Origin: Pseudomonas mendocina
GTDB lineage: Bacteria; Pseudomonadota; Gammaproteobacteria; Pseudomonadales; Pseudomonadaceae
Assembly: GCA_037482215.1 (NCBI GenBank)
Contig: CP148074.1
Span: 1,364,001 to 1,428,000, forward strand
Direction: 5' to 3'
Length of the DNA stretch: 64,000 bases
The notes under the pieces were generated by a model. The model did not search any database and had not been told where the DNA came from. It saw nothing but the letters and a program-made list of their open reading frames with translations. Made by a program: the position numbers and the translations under genes. Shown piece by piece: positions 32,405 to 40,738 of the stretch (positions are counted from its first letter, which is position 1; every line of letters starts with the position of its first letter).

Positions 32405-32671
32405 GTGGATAAGCCTGCGCCGATTTTACCTGAGGTTCGCCAGGTCAAACCTGGCGATACCTTATCGCTTTGCCGCTGCGGGCGTTCTCCCCAGCTTCCC
32501 GACTGTCTACAGGCCTGCTCTGACAAGCTGGAATTAACGATTCAGCGTGAACAGCTTCTGCTGTTGTGTCGCTGCGGTCTATCCAAAAGCCTACCTTACT
32601 GCGACGGTAGGCATAACCGGCCAGTCGATGGCTTGGGCGCGCGCGTTCAACGGTTTTTCAAGGGGATTTGA
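32405..32671 (+). CDS. Double CDGSH-type iron-sulfur protein with one four-Cys site
   Basis: Small protein of 88 residues, GTG start with AAGGGG 9 bases upstream. The second half carries a canonical CDGSH [2Fe-2S] motif: C55-x-C57-x2-S-x3-P-x-C66-D-G-R-H70. The first half has the same spacing, C23-x-C25-x2-S-x3-P-x-C34-L-Q-A-C38, but Cys stands where the cluster-binding His should be. If folded like other bacterial CDGSH proteins it would carry one His-type and one all-Cys cluster. Likely an electron carrier or redox sensor in the cytoplasm; no partner is evident. It may be cotranscribed with purL. Confidence 0.85.
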   Translation: MDKPAPILPEVRQVKPGDTLSLCRCGRSPQLPDCLQACSDKLELTIQREQLLLLCRCGLSKSLPYCDGRHNRPVDGLGARVQRFFKGI

Positions 32672-32677
32672 GTTCGC

Positions 32678-32883
32678 TCAGCTGCCTTGTTGTGCGAACT
32701 GCTGTTTGAGTGTCGTTCCACCGTGGCCCCAGTTTTCCGTTGGAACTTCTTCGATAACGATATTGGTCCACTCAGGTCTTTTATCCATAACGCGGTCCAG
32801 GGTTTCAGTGAATTCTTTAATCACTTGGGCATTTTTGGGGCTTCGGTGGTGCCAGGCGTGAGACGCAGGGTGATGAAAGGCAT
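32678..32883 (-). pseudogene. 4-oxalocrotonate tautomerase-family gene with a single-base frameshift
   Basis: From ATG 32883 the minus strand reads MPFITLRLTPGTTEAPK and stops after 20 codons, but one base over the frame continues NAQVIKEFTETLDRVM and then VIEEVPTENWGHGG to a stop at 32678. Together this is a complete small tautomerase of about 68 residues with the catalytic Pro1 and the conserved VIEEV...NWG region. The span is one base short of a multiple of three. The break falls in an A5 run (T5 on +, 32832-32836); a sixth A would restore the frame. AGGA sits upstream of the ATG. Either a fresh pseudogene or a homopolymer sequencing error. Confidence 0.75.
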
Positions 32884-32980
32884 TTTGGTAATCCTGATGA
32901 TATGACGATGTTTCTGGGGAGAGATGGCGTCAAGCCTTGTTCATCTTCTGCCCAAGGCAGATGCCACGTTAGAGGTGTAC

Positions 32981-33298
32981 ATGTACAAGCTGTGTTTCTA
33001 TGTGCCTGAAAGCCATCTTGAGTCAGTCAAAGCGGCTGTTTTCAAGGCGGGAGCAGGCCATATCGGTTCATATGACCGTTGCTGTTGGCAAACGCTCGGG
33101 CAGGGGCAATTCCGTCCGCTGGACGGTAGCCAGCCATTTATAGGCCAAGCCGGTGAGCTTGAGCAGGTCGCTGAGTGGAAAGTCGAGATGGTTGTGGCGG
33201 ATGAATACATCCACGACAGCGTAAGGGCGATGAAGGCGGCCCATCCCTACGAAACGCCCGCTTACGAAGTGTGGCGCCTCACGGACATGGTGTTCTGA
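32981..33298 (+). CDS. YqfO/Nif3-insert-like small protein
   Basis: A 105-residue protein starting MYKLCFYVPESHLESVK at ATG 32981 with AGAGG 5 bases upstream. It corresponds to the stand-alone version of the PII-like domain inserted in YqfO/NIF3 proteins. The closing HPYETPAYEVWRL is the conserved signature. Structures of the family form trimers, and function is not established. It is followed by a hairpin shared with nagE. Confidence 0.85.
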   Translation: MYKLCFYVPESHLESVKAAVFKAGAGHIGSYDRCCWQTLGQGQFRPLDGSQPFIGQAGELEQVAEWKVEMVVADEYIHDSVRAMKAAHPYETPAYEVWRLTDMVF

Positions 33299-33307
33299 AG
33301 GGCTTCT

Positions 33308-33348
33308 GAAAAAGTCCGCACGACCGAGTCCTTTATCCGGCCGTGCGG
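33308..33348 (-). terminator. Terminator of the nag operon
   Basis: On the minus strand a 7-bp stem CCGCACG / CGTGCGG with a long loop is followed by ACTTTTTC. It lies directly after the nagE stop. Confidence 0.7.
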
Positions 33349-33356
33349 CAAAAAGG

Positions 33357-35066
33357 CTAACGCGTTGTGAGTGTGTGTAAGGCTTTGCCGAGTGCTGGAG
33401 CCTGAGACCCTACGACCAAGTGGCAAATGCCATTGTGCAGGTGGCTGATGCCTGTCATGCCCAAGGCTTTCAACTTGTCTTCATCCAGTTTTGTGGGGGC
33501 TTTGAGGGTGGCCCTCAGGCGGGTCATGGCAACGCTTTCGACTTGGATCAGGTTGTCTGAACCCCCTAAGGCGGCTAACCATTTTTCTGCGGTTTCTGGA
33601 CTGACAGTTGGCTCGTCTTCTTCACGCTCTTCCTGAATGACAGGTTGAGATGCTGCCGGTTGAGTATGGGGTAGCGCGCGGCGAATTTGGTCGGCCATGC
33701 TGTCTGCCTGAGGGCCAACCACCACCTGTAGCGCGCCACTTTTGCCAGGTTTGACCACTGCCAGTGCGCCCAAGGCCCGCAATTCAGCCTCAGATGCTTT
33801 GTCCCGATCAACCAGTTGCAGGCGCAGGCGGGTGGTACAAGCATCAACTACCAGCAGGTTGTCGCGTCCGCCGAGTGCTTTGATATAAGCAGGCGCACGG
33901 TCTTCCAGAGGTGTGCTGGTGCTGCTTTCTTGATCGCTCTTATTGGTTTCTGTGATGACTTCGCGGCCAGGGGTTTTTAGGTCGAAGCGGCGAATAAAGA
34001 AGTCGAAGACCAGGTAGTAGATGACCGCGTAAGCGAGCCCCAAGGGAAACAGCATCCAGCCGTTGGTCGACTTGCCCCAGCCCAGCGCCAAGTCAATGGC
34101 GCCACCCGAGAAGGTAAAACCAAGACGAATGTTGAGCAGATCGGTTAGGGCCATGGATAAACCGGTCAATACCGCATGGATCAGATACAGCACCGGGGCG
34201 AGGAACATAAAGGCGAACTCCACCGGCTCTGTCACACCGGTGAGAAAAGCCGTCAGACCTGCAGACAGCAGCAGACCGCCAGTGAGCTTGCGCCGTTCCG
34301 GACGGGCGTTACGGTACATGGCCAGGCAGGCAGCTGGCAGGCCGAACATCATCATCGGGAACATCCCCGTCATGAACTGGCCACCCTTGGGGTCACCGGC
34401 AAAGTATCGGGCCAAATCTCCGGTAATCAGTCGCCCGGTTTCAGGATCAGTGAAGCTGCCGAACACGAACCACACCAGATTATTGAGGATGTGGTGGAGT
34501 CCGGTCACGATCAGCAGACGGTTGAGTACGCCAAAGGCAAAAGCACCCCAGCTGCCGCTTTCCAGCATCAGTTTGCCCAGCTCATTGATGCCCGCCTGCA
34601 ACGGCGGCCACACATAACCGAAAATGACACCGAGAATGACGGCGCTGAGCCCCGTGACAATCGGTACAAAGCGGCGCCCACCGAAGAAAGCCAGGTATTC
34701 AGGCAACTGAATATCCTTGAATCGGTTGTACAGGGCACCCGCGGTCAGGCCGGTGATAATTCCGGCCAGCACGCCCATGTCGATGCCTGGATCCAGCAGC
34801 TTTAATACTGACACCATCACCAGATAGCCGATGGCACCAGCCAAGCCCGCTGTGCCGTTGTTGTCGCGTGCGAACCCGACCGAGATACCAATCGCGAAGA
34901 TCAATGCCAGGTTGGCAAAGATTGCCTGTCCAGCGTCATGAACCAGTGGAATGTTGAGCAGGTCGGTGTCACCCAGACGTAGTAGCAGCCCTGCGATCGG
35001 CAGGATTGCAATGGGGAGCATGAGGGCGCGCCCCAGCCGTTGCAGGTTGTCCATTATTGCAGGCAT
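33357..35066 (-). CDS. nagE: N-acetylglucosamine-specific PTS permease, EIIC-EIIB with an extra EIIB-like domain
   Basis: Inner-membrane transporter that imports and phosphorylates GlcNAc. The first 365 residues or so form the glucose-superfamily EIIC with multiple membrane segments (SVGFARDNNGTAGLAGAIGY). The first EIIB domain has the phosphorylated Cys in DACTTRLRL (about residue 409). A second EIIB-like domain follows after an acidic linker, but the Cys position is replaced (SVAMTRLRAT, about residue 509), so it cannot carry phosphate. 569 residues; GGAG precedes the ATG. Receives phosphate from the IIA-HPr-EI fusion encoded 18 bases upstream. Last gene of the nag operon. Confidence 0.95.
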   Translation of the reverse strand: MPAIMDNLQRLGRALMLPIAILPIAGLLLRLGDTDLLNIPLVHDAGQAIFANLALIFAIGISVGFARDNNGTAGLAGAIGYLVMVSVLKLLDPGIDMGVLAGIITGLTAGALYNRFKDIQLPEYLAFFGGRRFVPIVTGLSAVILGVIFGYVWPPLQAGINELGKLMLESGSWGAFAFGVLNRLLIVTGLHHILNNLVWFVFGSFTDPETGRLITGDLARYFAGDPKGGQFMTGMFPMMMFGLPAACLAMYRNARPERRKLTGGLLLSAGLTAFLTGVTEPVEFAFMFLAPVLYLIHAVLTGLSMALTDLLNIRLGFTFSGGAIDLALGWGKSTNGWMLFPLGLAYAVIYYLVFDFFIRRFDLKTPGREVITETNKSDQESSTSTPLEDRAPAYIKALGGRDNLLVVDACTTRLRLQLVDRDKASEAELRALGALAVVKPGKSGALQVVVGPQADSMADQIRRALPHTQPAASQPVIQEEREEDEPTVSPETAEKWLAALGGSDNLIQVESVAMTRLRATLKAPTKLDEDKLKALGMTGISHLHNGICHLVVGSQAPALGKALHTLTTR

Positions 35067-35084
35067 GGCAATCTCCTTATTGTG

Positions 35085-37604
35085 TTAAGCCAGTGGCCAG
35101 TATTCGCGGCATTTTTCCCGCACAGCTCGGGCGCTACTCAGGTTGAGCAGTTCATGACTGCGTTGGCGGCAATCTGCTGCAGTGAGTTGACGTACACGTT
35201 CCTTGATTTCAGGTATCAGGTTGGGGCCGACAGATAGTTCTTCGACACCAAGGCCGATCAACAGCGGTGTTGCGAGCGGGTCAGAGGCCAGTGCGCCACA
35301 AACCCCCACCCAGCGACCATGGCGCGCTGCAGATGCACAGGTTTTGGAGATCAGGCGCAGCAGCGCGGGGTGCAGCGCATCAATGCGTTGGGCAAGGCCT
35401 GGGTGGCCACGGTCCATAGCTAGGGTGTATTGCGAGAGGTCGTTAGTGCCGATAGAGAAGAAGTCCGCATACTCGGCCAGCTGGTCTGAGAGCAGCGCGG
35501 CTGAAGGCACTTCGATCATGACGCCCAGTTCTGGCAGTTGGCGTACACCGAGTTCATCTGCCAGATGGATCAGCCGCTGGCGGATGCTGATGAGTTCTTC
35601 CACCTCGCTGACCATAGGCAGCATGATGCGCACGCGTTGGGCTGAGTCGACCTTAAGCAGTGCACGCAGTTGCTGGTCGAGCAGATCCGGTCGAGCCTGT
35701 CCCAGGCGGATACCGCGAAGCCCAAGAGCAGGGTTTTCCTCAGTAGGCAGTGGCAGATAGCTCAGGTGCTTGTCACCACCAACGTCGATAGTGCGGATGA
35801 TGACTTTGCGTTTGCCCATGGCATCCAGCACTGCTTGGTAGGCGGCTTGTTGCTCGCTTTCGTCGGGCGCGTTTTTACGGTCGATAAAGAGGAATTCGGT
35901 ACGCAGTAACCCCACGCCATCAGCACCGCATTTGTTGGCTTCTTCAGCTTCACGACTGGAGCCAACGTTGGCCGCTACTTCGATATGACGGCCATCGAGG
36001 GTAATCGCTTCGCGATGGGCCTCGTTTTGTTGGCGCTGACGGACGATAAGCCGCTGTTGTTGGGCTGCGGCGATCTGTTCCAAGCGCTGTGCATCAGGTT
36101 TCAGTTCCAGCAGGCCTTGATCGGCGTTAAGTACAACAACCTGACCGCTGTCTTGTTGTAGCAGCTGCGGGCCGAGTGCAACCAAGCAGGGAATGCCCTT
36201 GCCGCGAGCCAGAATGGCCACATGGGATGTTGCACCTCCTTCGGCCATGCAGATACCGGCAATACCAGCATCAACCAGAGGGCCGAGGTCAGATGGGGTG
36301 ATCTCAGTGGCTGCGACGATGGCGCCAGCCGGTACCTCAAGTGTTGCACTGTCGCTGAGCAGTACCCGCAGGACACGTTTTTTTAAGTCCAGCAGGTCAT
36401 TGGCGCGCTCCGACAACAGATGGTTGTCGAGGGATTTTAGGATCGAACGCTGCATCTCAATCGCCCGGTCCCAGGCATGGGCGGCATCGACACCTTCGTC
36501 GATCAGCAGGTCAGCGGCATCCAGCAGTGTTGGATCTTCCAGTAGGGCGTAATGGGCAGCGAAAATGGCAGACTCATCTGGGTGATCGTGCTCATGGTTC
36601 AGGCTTAGGTTGTCCTGAATATCCGCGCGCACTTGCTGCAAGGCCAAGTCCAAGGCCATGTGTTGCTCTTTGGGATCTTGTTTGCCGGTCTCTTCCGGGA
36701 GGGTTATATCCCCGAGCAGTGTCAATGGACCACTGACCAGTCCCGGCGAGGCACTGACCCCCGCAAGCGTATCGGCAGGCAATTGCGAAATGGTGCGGGA
36801 GGCCGCTGGTAGGCTGCTGGGCGCTGAGGCATGGGCGGTCGGCGTGCTGATGATTTTCTGCATGGCCAGCAAGGCTGCTTGGCAGTCTTGGCCTTGGCAG
36901 ATGATGAGAACATCATCACCCTCGGCCGCCCCTAAGCCCATGATGCCGACGATGCTTTCAGCCTTGCTTGAGCGCTCGCCGAGGTGAAGTTCAGTCACGC
37001 AGCTGAAGTCGGATGCCGTCTGACGCAGCAGTGCGGCAGGACGTGCATGCAGGCCTCCCTGATGGGCGACTATGGCAAGGCCTCTGGCGATCAGGTTTTC
37101 TTCGACTTCATCGGCGGAAGCTTTGGCGTTCTGGGTTTCACCGCAAGGGCTAAGTAAAAGCAGGGGTGAACCAATCTTTACGGGTTGTGTTGTCAGAGGG
37201 CGTATCTGATAGCCCTCCGTCGCGTTGAGCACCATAACGGTAATTAGGCTTTTGCAACGCAACGCCACGCTGTCCATATCAAAATGCAGCAGGGCCTGGC
37301 CTTCAGCGACCTGATCACCTTCTTTAACCAGTGCATCAAAGCCCTCACCGTTGAGCAGAACGGTATCCAGACCGACGTGCATGAGCAGCTCGATTCCCTG
37401 CTCAGTGCGCATGCCAATGGCATGTCGGGTTCGGGCCACGTGGGTGATGACGCCTGCACAAGGCGCGAGCAAGCAGTCGTTGGTGGGGTCAATGGCAATG
37501 CCTTCGCCCAGGCTGTTGCTGGAAAATACCGGGTCAGGCACACGATTAAGCGGGACGAGGGGGCCGCTAAGCGGTGCCTTGAGGGCCAGATTCTTGTTGT
37601 TCAT
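35085..37604 (-). CDS. PTS fusion protein EIIA-HPr-EI
   Basis: Carries all soluble phosphotransfer steps for GlcNAc uptake in one 839-residue chain. Order: EIIA(Glc) with phosphohistidine in LLMHVGLDTV (about residue 76); HPr with His in HQGGLHARPAALL (about residue 185); Enzyme I with His in GGATSHVAILARG (about residue 461), PEP-binding NDLSQYTLAMDRGHP, and the C-terminal Cys in VGVCGALASDP. All three phosphorylation sites are intact. GAGG precedes ATG 37604. Lies between nagB2 and nagE; the fusion is known for the Pseudomonas GlcNAc system. It provides a full PTS independent of fructose PTS components. Confidence 0.95.
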   Translation of the reverse strand: MNNKNLALKAPLSGPLVPLNRVPDPVFSSNSLGEGIAIDPTNDCLLAPCAGVITHVARTRHAIGMRTEQGIELLMHVGLDTVLLNGEGFDALVKEGDQVAEGQALLHFDMDSVALRCKSLITVMVLNATEGYQIRPLTTQPVKIGSPLLLLSPCGETQNAKASADEVEENLIARGLAIVAHQGGLHARPAALLRQTASDFSCVTELHLGERSSKAESIVGIMGLGAAEGDDVLIICQGQDCQAALLAMQKIISTPTAHASAPSSLPAASRTISQLPADTLAGVSASPGLVSGPLTLLGDITLPEETGKQDPKEQHMALDLALQQVRADIQDNLSLNHEHDHPDESAIFAAHYALLEDPTLLDAADLLIDEGVDAAHAWDRAIEMQRSILKSLDNHLLSERANDLLDLKKRVLRVLLSDSATLEVPAGAIVAATEITPSDLGPLVDAGIAGICMAEGGATSHVAILARGKGIPCLVALGPQLLQQDSGQVVVLNADQGLLELKPDAQRLEQIAAAQQQRLIVRQRQQNEAHREAITLDGRHIEVAANVGSSREAEEANKCGADGVGLLRTEFLFIDRKNAPDESEQQAAYQAVLDAMGKRKVIIRTIDVGGDKHLSYLPLPTEENPALGLRGIRLGQARPDLLDQQLRALLKVDSAQRVRIMLPMVSEVEELISIRQRLIHLADELGVRQLPELGVMIEVPSAALLSDQLAEYADFFSIGTNDLSQYTLAMDRGHPGLAQRIDALHPALLRLISKTCASAARHGRWVGVCGALASDPLATPLLIGLGVEELSVGPNLIPEIKERVRQLTAADCRQRSHELLNLSSARAVREKCREYWPLA

Positions 37605-37613
37605 AACGAGGCC

Positions 37614-38636
37614 TCAATGGGTGCGGGTGACTTTACTCAGGTGTTTCGGGGTGTCCGGGTTCATTCCACGGGCCTCGGCCAGATTGGCGGCCATGACATA
37701 GAAGCTTTGGATGGCCAGCAGTGGGTCTAGCAGTGGATGTGCAGCACCGGCCAGCGGTAGGTCGCGCTCGGCGATATCATCCGGTGCGGCCAGCAGCACA
37801 TTGGCCCCACGTTTGCGCATGTCTTCTGCAAGGGCCAGCAGACCGGCCTGTTCGGGGCCGCGCGGAGCAAAAATAAGCATGGGGTAATGTTCGTCAATCA
37901 ATGCCATTGGGCCATGGCGAACCTCTGCGCTGCTGAAGGCTTCGGCCTGGATTGAGCAGGTCTCTTTGAATTTCAGGGCAGCTTCCTGGGCGATGGCAAA
38001 GCCAGTGCCGCGACCAATGACTAACAGGCGCTGGCTGTCACGCAGGGCTTGCACGGCTGGCGACCAGTCCAGGTCGGCAGCCACCTTCAGATCGGCGCTC
38101 AGGCGCTCTCCGGCAGCCAGGAGGTCTTTGTCACCTTTCCAAAAGGCGACTAGACGGGCAACAGCGCTCAAGGTGGCGATAAAACTTTTGGTGGCGGCAA
38201 CGCTGACTTCAGGGCCTGCACTAAGCGGTACGGTGAACTCGCTTGCAGCTTGCAGCGGGGAGTCGGGTGCATTGACCAACGCTACGCTGAGGGCGCCTCG
38301 TTCGCGCAGAGTACGCAGGGTGTCGACAAGGTCAGGGCTCTGCCCTGACTGAGAAAACGCCAATGCTACTTGCCCTGCTACTTGTAGTGGCGAGTTGTGC
38401 AGCGTCACCAGTGACATTGGAAGAGAGGTCACCGGAAGCCCCAACAACTGCATACACAGGTATGCAAAGTAGCTGGCTGCATGGTCGGAGCTACCACGGG
38501 CGACGGTTACCACCACATTGGGGGCGGCTGCTCTGAGGCGCTCGGCCAGTGTGGGCAGGATCGGGTCAATTTCCTGAAGCTGGTGGTTGACGACGTCCGC
38601 ACAGGAGAGGGCTTCTTTAAGCATGAGAGAGGTCAA
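37614..38636 (-). CDS. SIS-domain glucosamine-6-phosphate deaminase (NagB2/GlmS-like)
   Basis: Predicted to convert glucosamine-6-phosphate to fructose-6-phosphate and ammonia, replacing classical NagB in this operon. The 340 residues hold two SIS domains related to the isomerase half of GlmS (ARGSSDHAASYFAYL, SQSGQSPDLVDTLR, GRGTGFAIAQEAALKFKETCSIQAEAFSSAEVRHGP) without the glutamine amidotransferase half. The start is best placed at TTG 38636: GGAAGGAG (38651-38644) is exactly 7 bases upstream and TTG overlaps the nagA stop. The in-frame ATG 38624 lacks any ribosome site. Function rests on family and operon. Confidence 0.9.
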   Translation of the reverse strand: MTSLMLKEALSCADVVNHQLQEIDPILPTLAERLRAAAPNVVVTVARGSSDHAASYFAYLCMQLLGLPVTSLPMSLVTLHNSPLQVAGQVALAFSQSGQSPDLVDTLRTLRERGALSVALVNAPDSPLQAASEFTVPLSAGPEVSVAATKSFIATLSAVARLVAFWKGDKDLLAAGERLSADLKVAADLDWSPAVQALRDSQRLLVIGRGTGFAIAQEAALKFKETCSIQAEAFSSAEVRHGPMALIDEHYPMLIFAPRGPEQAGLLALAEDMRKRGANVLLAAPDDIAERDLPLAGAAHPLLDPLLAIQSFYVMAANLAEARGMNPDTPKHLSKVTRTH

Positions 38637-39724
38637 TGGGTGGCTCCTTCCACGAATACAGCTTGTAGGTGTAGTTGTTTGTCTAGTTGAACGATGTCGG
38701 CCCAGGCACCATGGCTCAGGCGGCCACGGTCGGTTATGCCGAGGTAGTCGGCGGGGAATTGCGAGAGACGTTGTGAGGCTTCTTGCAGCGGCAGGCCGAT
38801 CTTGACCAGATTGCGCAGGGCCTGGTCCATGGTCAGTGTGCTGCCGGCCAGAGTGCCGTCTTGCAGGCGCACGCCTCCGAGACATTTGTGCACGGTATGG
38901 CTGCCGAGTTTGTATTCGCCGTCCGGCATTCCGGCAGCGGCTGTTGAGTCGGTCACGCAGTAGAGACAGGGGATCGAACGCAGTGCTACACGAATGGCGC
39001 CGGGGTGCACATGCAAGAGATCGGGAATCAGCTCAGCGTAGCGGGCATGGGCCAATGCTGCCCCAACAATGCCGGGCTCGCGGTGGTGCAGGGCACTCAT
39101 GGCGTTGTACAGATGAGTGAAACTGGTCGCACCCGCTTCCAACGCTGCGACGCCATCCTCATAGCTGCCCAGGGTGTGGCCGACTTGCAGGCGCACGCCT
39201 CGCTTTGCCAACTCCTTGATCAGCGGCAGGTGACCGGCAATTTCCGGGGCAATGGTAATGACACGGATGGGTGCCCTTTGCAGCAGGTCGTCGACCTCTT
39301 CGAGCAGTGCCACATGGGCAAAGTCGGGCTGCGCACCCAATTTGCCTGAGTTGATGTAAGGCCCTTCAAGGTGCACACCCAGTACACGCGCGCCGCCGTT
39401 TAGTGGGCGCCTGCAAAATTCTCCAAGCTCGCTGAGCACACCGGAGATTTCAGACCGTGGTGCCGTCATGGTGGTGGCGAGCAGGGAGGTGGTGCCAAAG
39501 CGGCGATGGGTGCGGGTAATGGTATTGAAGGCATCACTGCCTTCCATAATGTCTCGGCCGCCACCGCCATGAACGTGCAGGTCGATAAAACCGGGCAGCA
39601 GATAAGGCGCGTCGTTTTCGTCCGGATTGCAGGGTGTGCCCTCTATGCGTTCGATACGGCCATCTGCGATATGCAGGCGACCGGATATCCAGCCATCGGG
39701 GGTAAGTATGTTGCCTTCAAGCAT
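38633..39724 (-). CDS. nagA: N-acetylglucosamine-6-phosphate deacetylase
   Basis: Removes the acetyl group from GlcNAc-6-phosphate, the first cytoplasmic step after PTS import. The 363-residue amidohydrolase-fold protein shows DLHVHGGGG and HLEGPYI near the metal site, the His ligands in LQVGHTLG and FTHLYNAMS, and the catalytic Asp in VTDSTAAAGMPDGEY. GGAG lies 6 bases before ATG 39724. Second gene in the operon after nagR; its stop overlaps the TTG start of nagB2, so the two are translationally coupled. Confidence 0.97.
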   Translation of the reverse strand: MLEGNILTPDGWISGRLHIADGRIERIEGTPCNPDENDAPYLLPGFIDLHVHGGGGRDIMEGSDAFNTITRTHRRFGTTSLLATTMTAPRSEISGVLSELGEFCRRPLNGGARVLGVHLEGPYINSGKLGAQPDFAHVALLEEVDDLLQRAPIRVITIAPEIAGHLPLIKELAKRGVRLQVGHTLGSYEDGVAALEAGATSFTHLYNAMSALHHREPGIVGAALAHARYAELIPDLLHVHPGAIRVALRSIPCLYCVTDSTAAAGMPDGEYKLGSHTVHKCLGGVRLQDGTLAGSTLTMDQALRNLVKIGLPLQEASQRLSQFPADYLGITDRGRLSHGAWADIVQLDKQLHLQAVFVEGATH

Positions 39725-39741
39725 AACGGCTCCGGTGGGTC

Positions 39742-40485
39742 TCAGCGCCGCAGCTCAGCGACGAAATCGTAGTAATCGTTACGGCAATAGGTTTCGGTCA
39801 GCTCAATTGGCGTGTTGTCTTCGAGAAAGCCTGTGCGGGTCATCAGTAGCATGGCTGTCCCTGGTTCGATGCCGACTAAGCGGGCGTCTGTCGCCGAGGC
39901 GTTGATTGCACTGACATGTTGCAGTGCGCGTACAACAGGGCGGCCGATACCGTCTAGGTATTCATACAGTGAGTCACCAATTGCCTCGGGGTCGGGCAGT
40001 AGGCGCGCCGGGATGGTGCTGAGCTCAATAGCCATAACCACACCATCGGCTTTACGCAGGCGCTTCATGCGCACCACTTTTTCCGTTGGTGACAGGCTAA
40101 GGCGGATCAGCTCGGTGTGGCTGGGGTGATCGAGGCTGCGTTTGATCCAGGCTGAACTGGGCTTAAACCCTTTGCGCCGAAGCATTTCGCTGAAGCTGGT
40201 CAAGCGCGACAGCGGCTGCTCCATGCGTGGGGTGATGTAGGTCCCGGATCCTTGATTGCGGCGGATCAAGCCTTGCTCAAAGAGTACTTCCATCGCTTTG
40301 CGGGCGGTTACCCGGGAAATACCGAGTGCTTCGCTCAAATTGCGCTCTGATGGCAGGGCTTCTTCAGCTTTCCACTGGCCTGCATGGATGGCGTTCTCAA
40401 TGTTACGTGCGAGTTGTAGGTAGAGCGGCGTGTGGTGGGTTTCGTCCGGACGCAGCGTCATTAACAGATCAATCGCATGCTTCAT
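39742..40485 (-). CDS. nagR: GntR/HutC-family regulator of GlcNAc use (NagR-like)
   Basis: Likely repressor of its own operon, released by a GlcNAc catabolic phosphosugar. ATG 40485 gives 247 residues. The N-terminal winged helix-turn-helix (LPSERNLSEALGISRVTARKAMEVL, about residues 42-66) is of GntR type, followed by a UTRA effector domain (about 95-240: FSEMLRRKGFKP, VSAINASATDARLVGIEPG, TETYCRNDYYDFV). A 54-residue upstream extension in frame is ignored since it reaches into the operator region. First gene of nagR-nagA-nagB2-EI fusion-nagE. Confidence 0.93.
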   Translation of the reverse strand: MKHAIDLLMTLRPDETHHTPLYLQLARNIENAIHAGQWKAEEALPSERNLSEALGISRVTARKAMEVLFEQGLIRRNQGSGTYITPRMEQPLSRLTSFSEMLRRKGFKPSSAWIKRSLDHPSHTELIRLSLSPTEKVVRMKRLRKADGVVMAIELSTIPARLLPDPEAIGDSLYEYLDGIGRPVVRALQHVSAINASATDARLVGIEPGTAMLLMTRTGFLEDNTPIELTETYCRNDYYDFVAELRR

Positions 40486-40525
40486 GGTTAGGCCTGTTGG
40501 GTGTAATGAATGTAAGCAATCCGCT

Positions 40526-40555
40526 GAAAGTAATACCACTCAAATACCAGGTCAA
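40526..40555 (-). promoter_or_regulatory. Candidate nag promoter with embedded NagR operator
   Basis: On the minus strand TTGACC (40555-40550) is a good -35. A direct repeat TGGTATT occurs at 40549-40543 and 40538-40532, spaced 11 bases apart, that is one helical turn, and fills the spacer; a weak -10 TACTTT follows after 17 bases. The spot 41-70 bases before the nagR start suits autorepression. Confidence 0.5.
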
Positions 40556-40646
40556 TGCCAATTCTTTTAACTGAATGATCTTGGAATGAGTGTGCGTGAA
40601 GTGCGTCTCGTTTTTGGCTCGAGAGGCTCTATATCAAGTAGTTGAG

Positions 40647-40688
40647 CAGAAAAAGAAAACGCTGCCAGGCGTAAGCGTGGCAGCGTTT
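40647..40688 (-). terminator. Strong terminator after the L,D-transpeptidase gene
   Basis: On the minus strand an 11-bp perfect stem (AAACGCTGCCA / TGGCAGCGTTT, 10-base loop) is followed by TTTTCTTTTTC. It ends the transpeptidase/Nudix transcript. Confidence 0.9.
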
Positions 40689-40738
40689 AAAAAGAGGGAG
40701 AAAAGTAGACGGGTGGTATCTAAGCGGACTGGTGTGGC

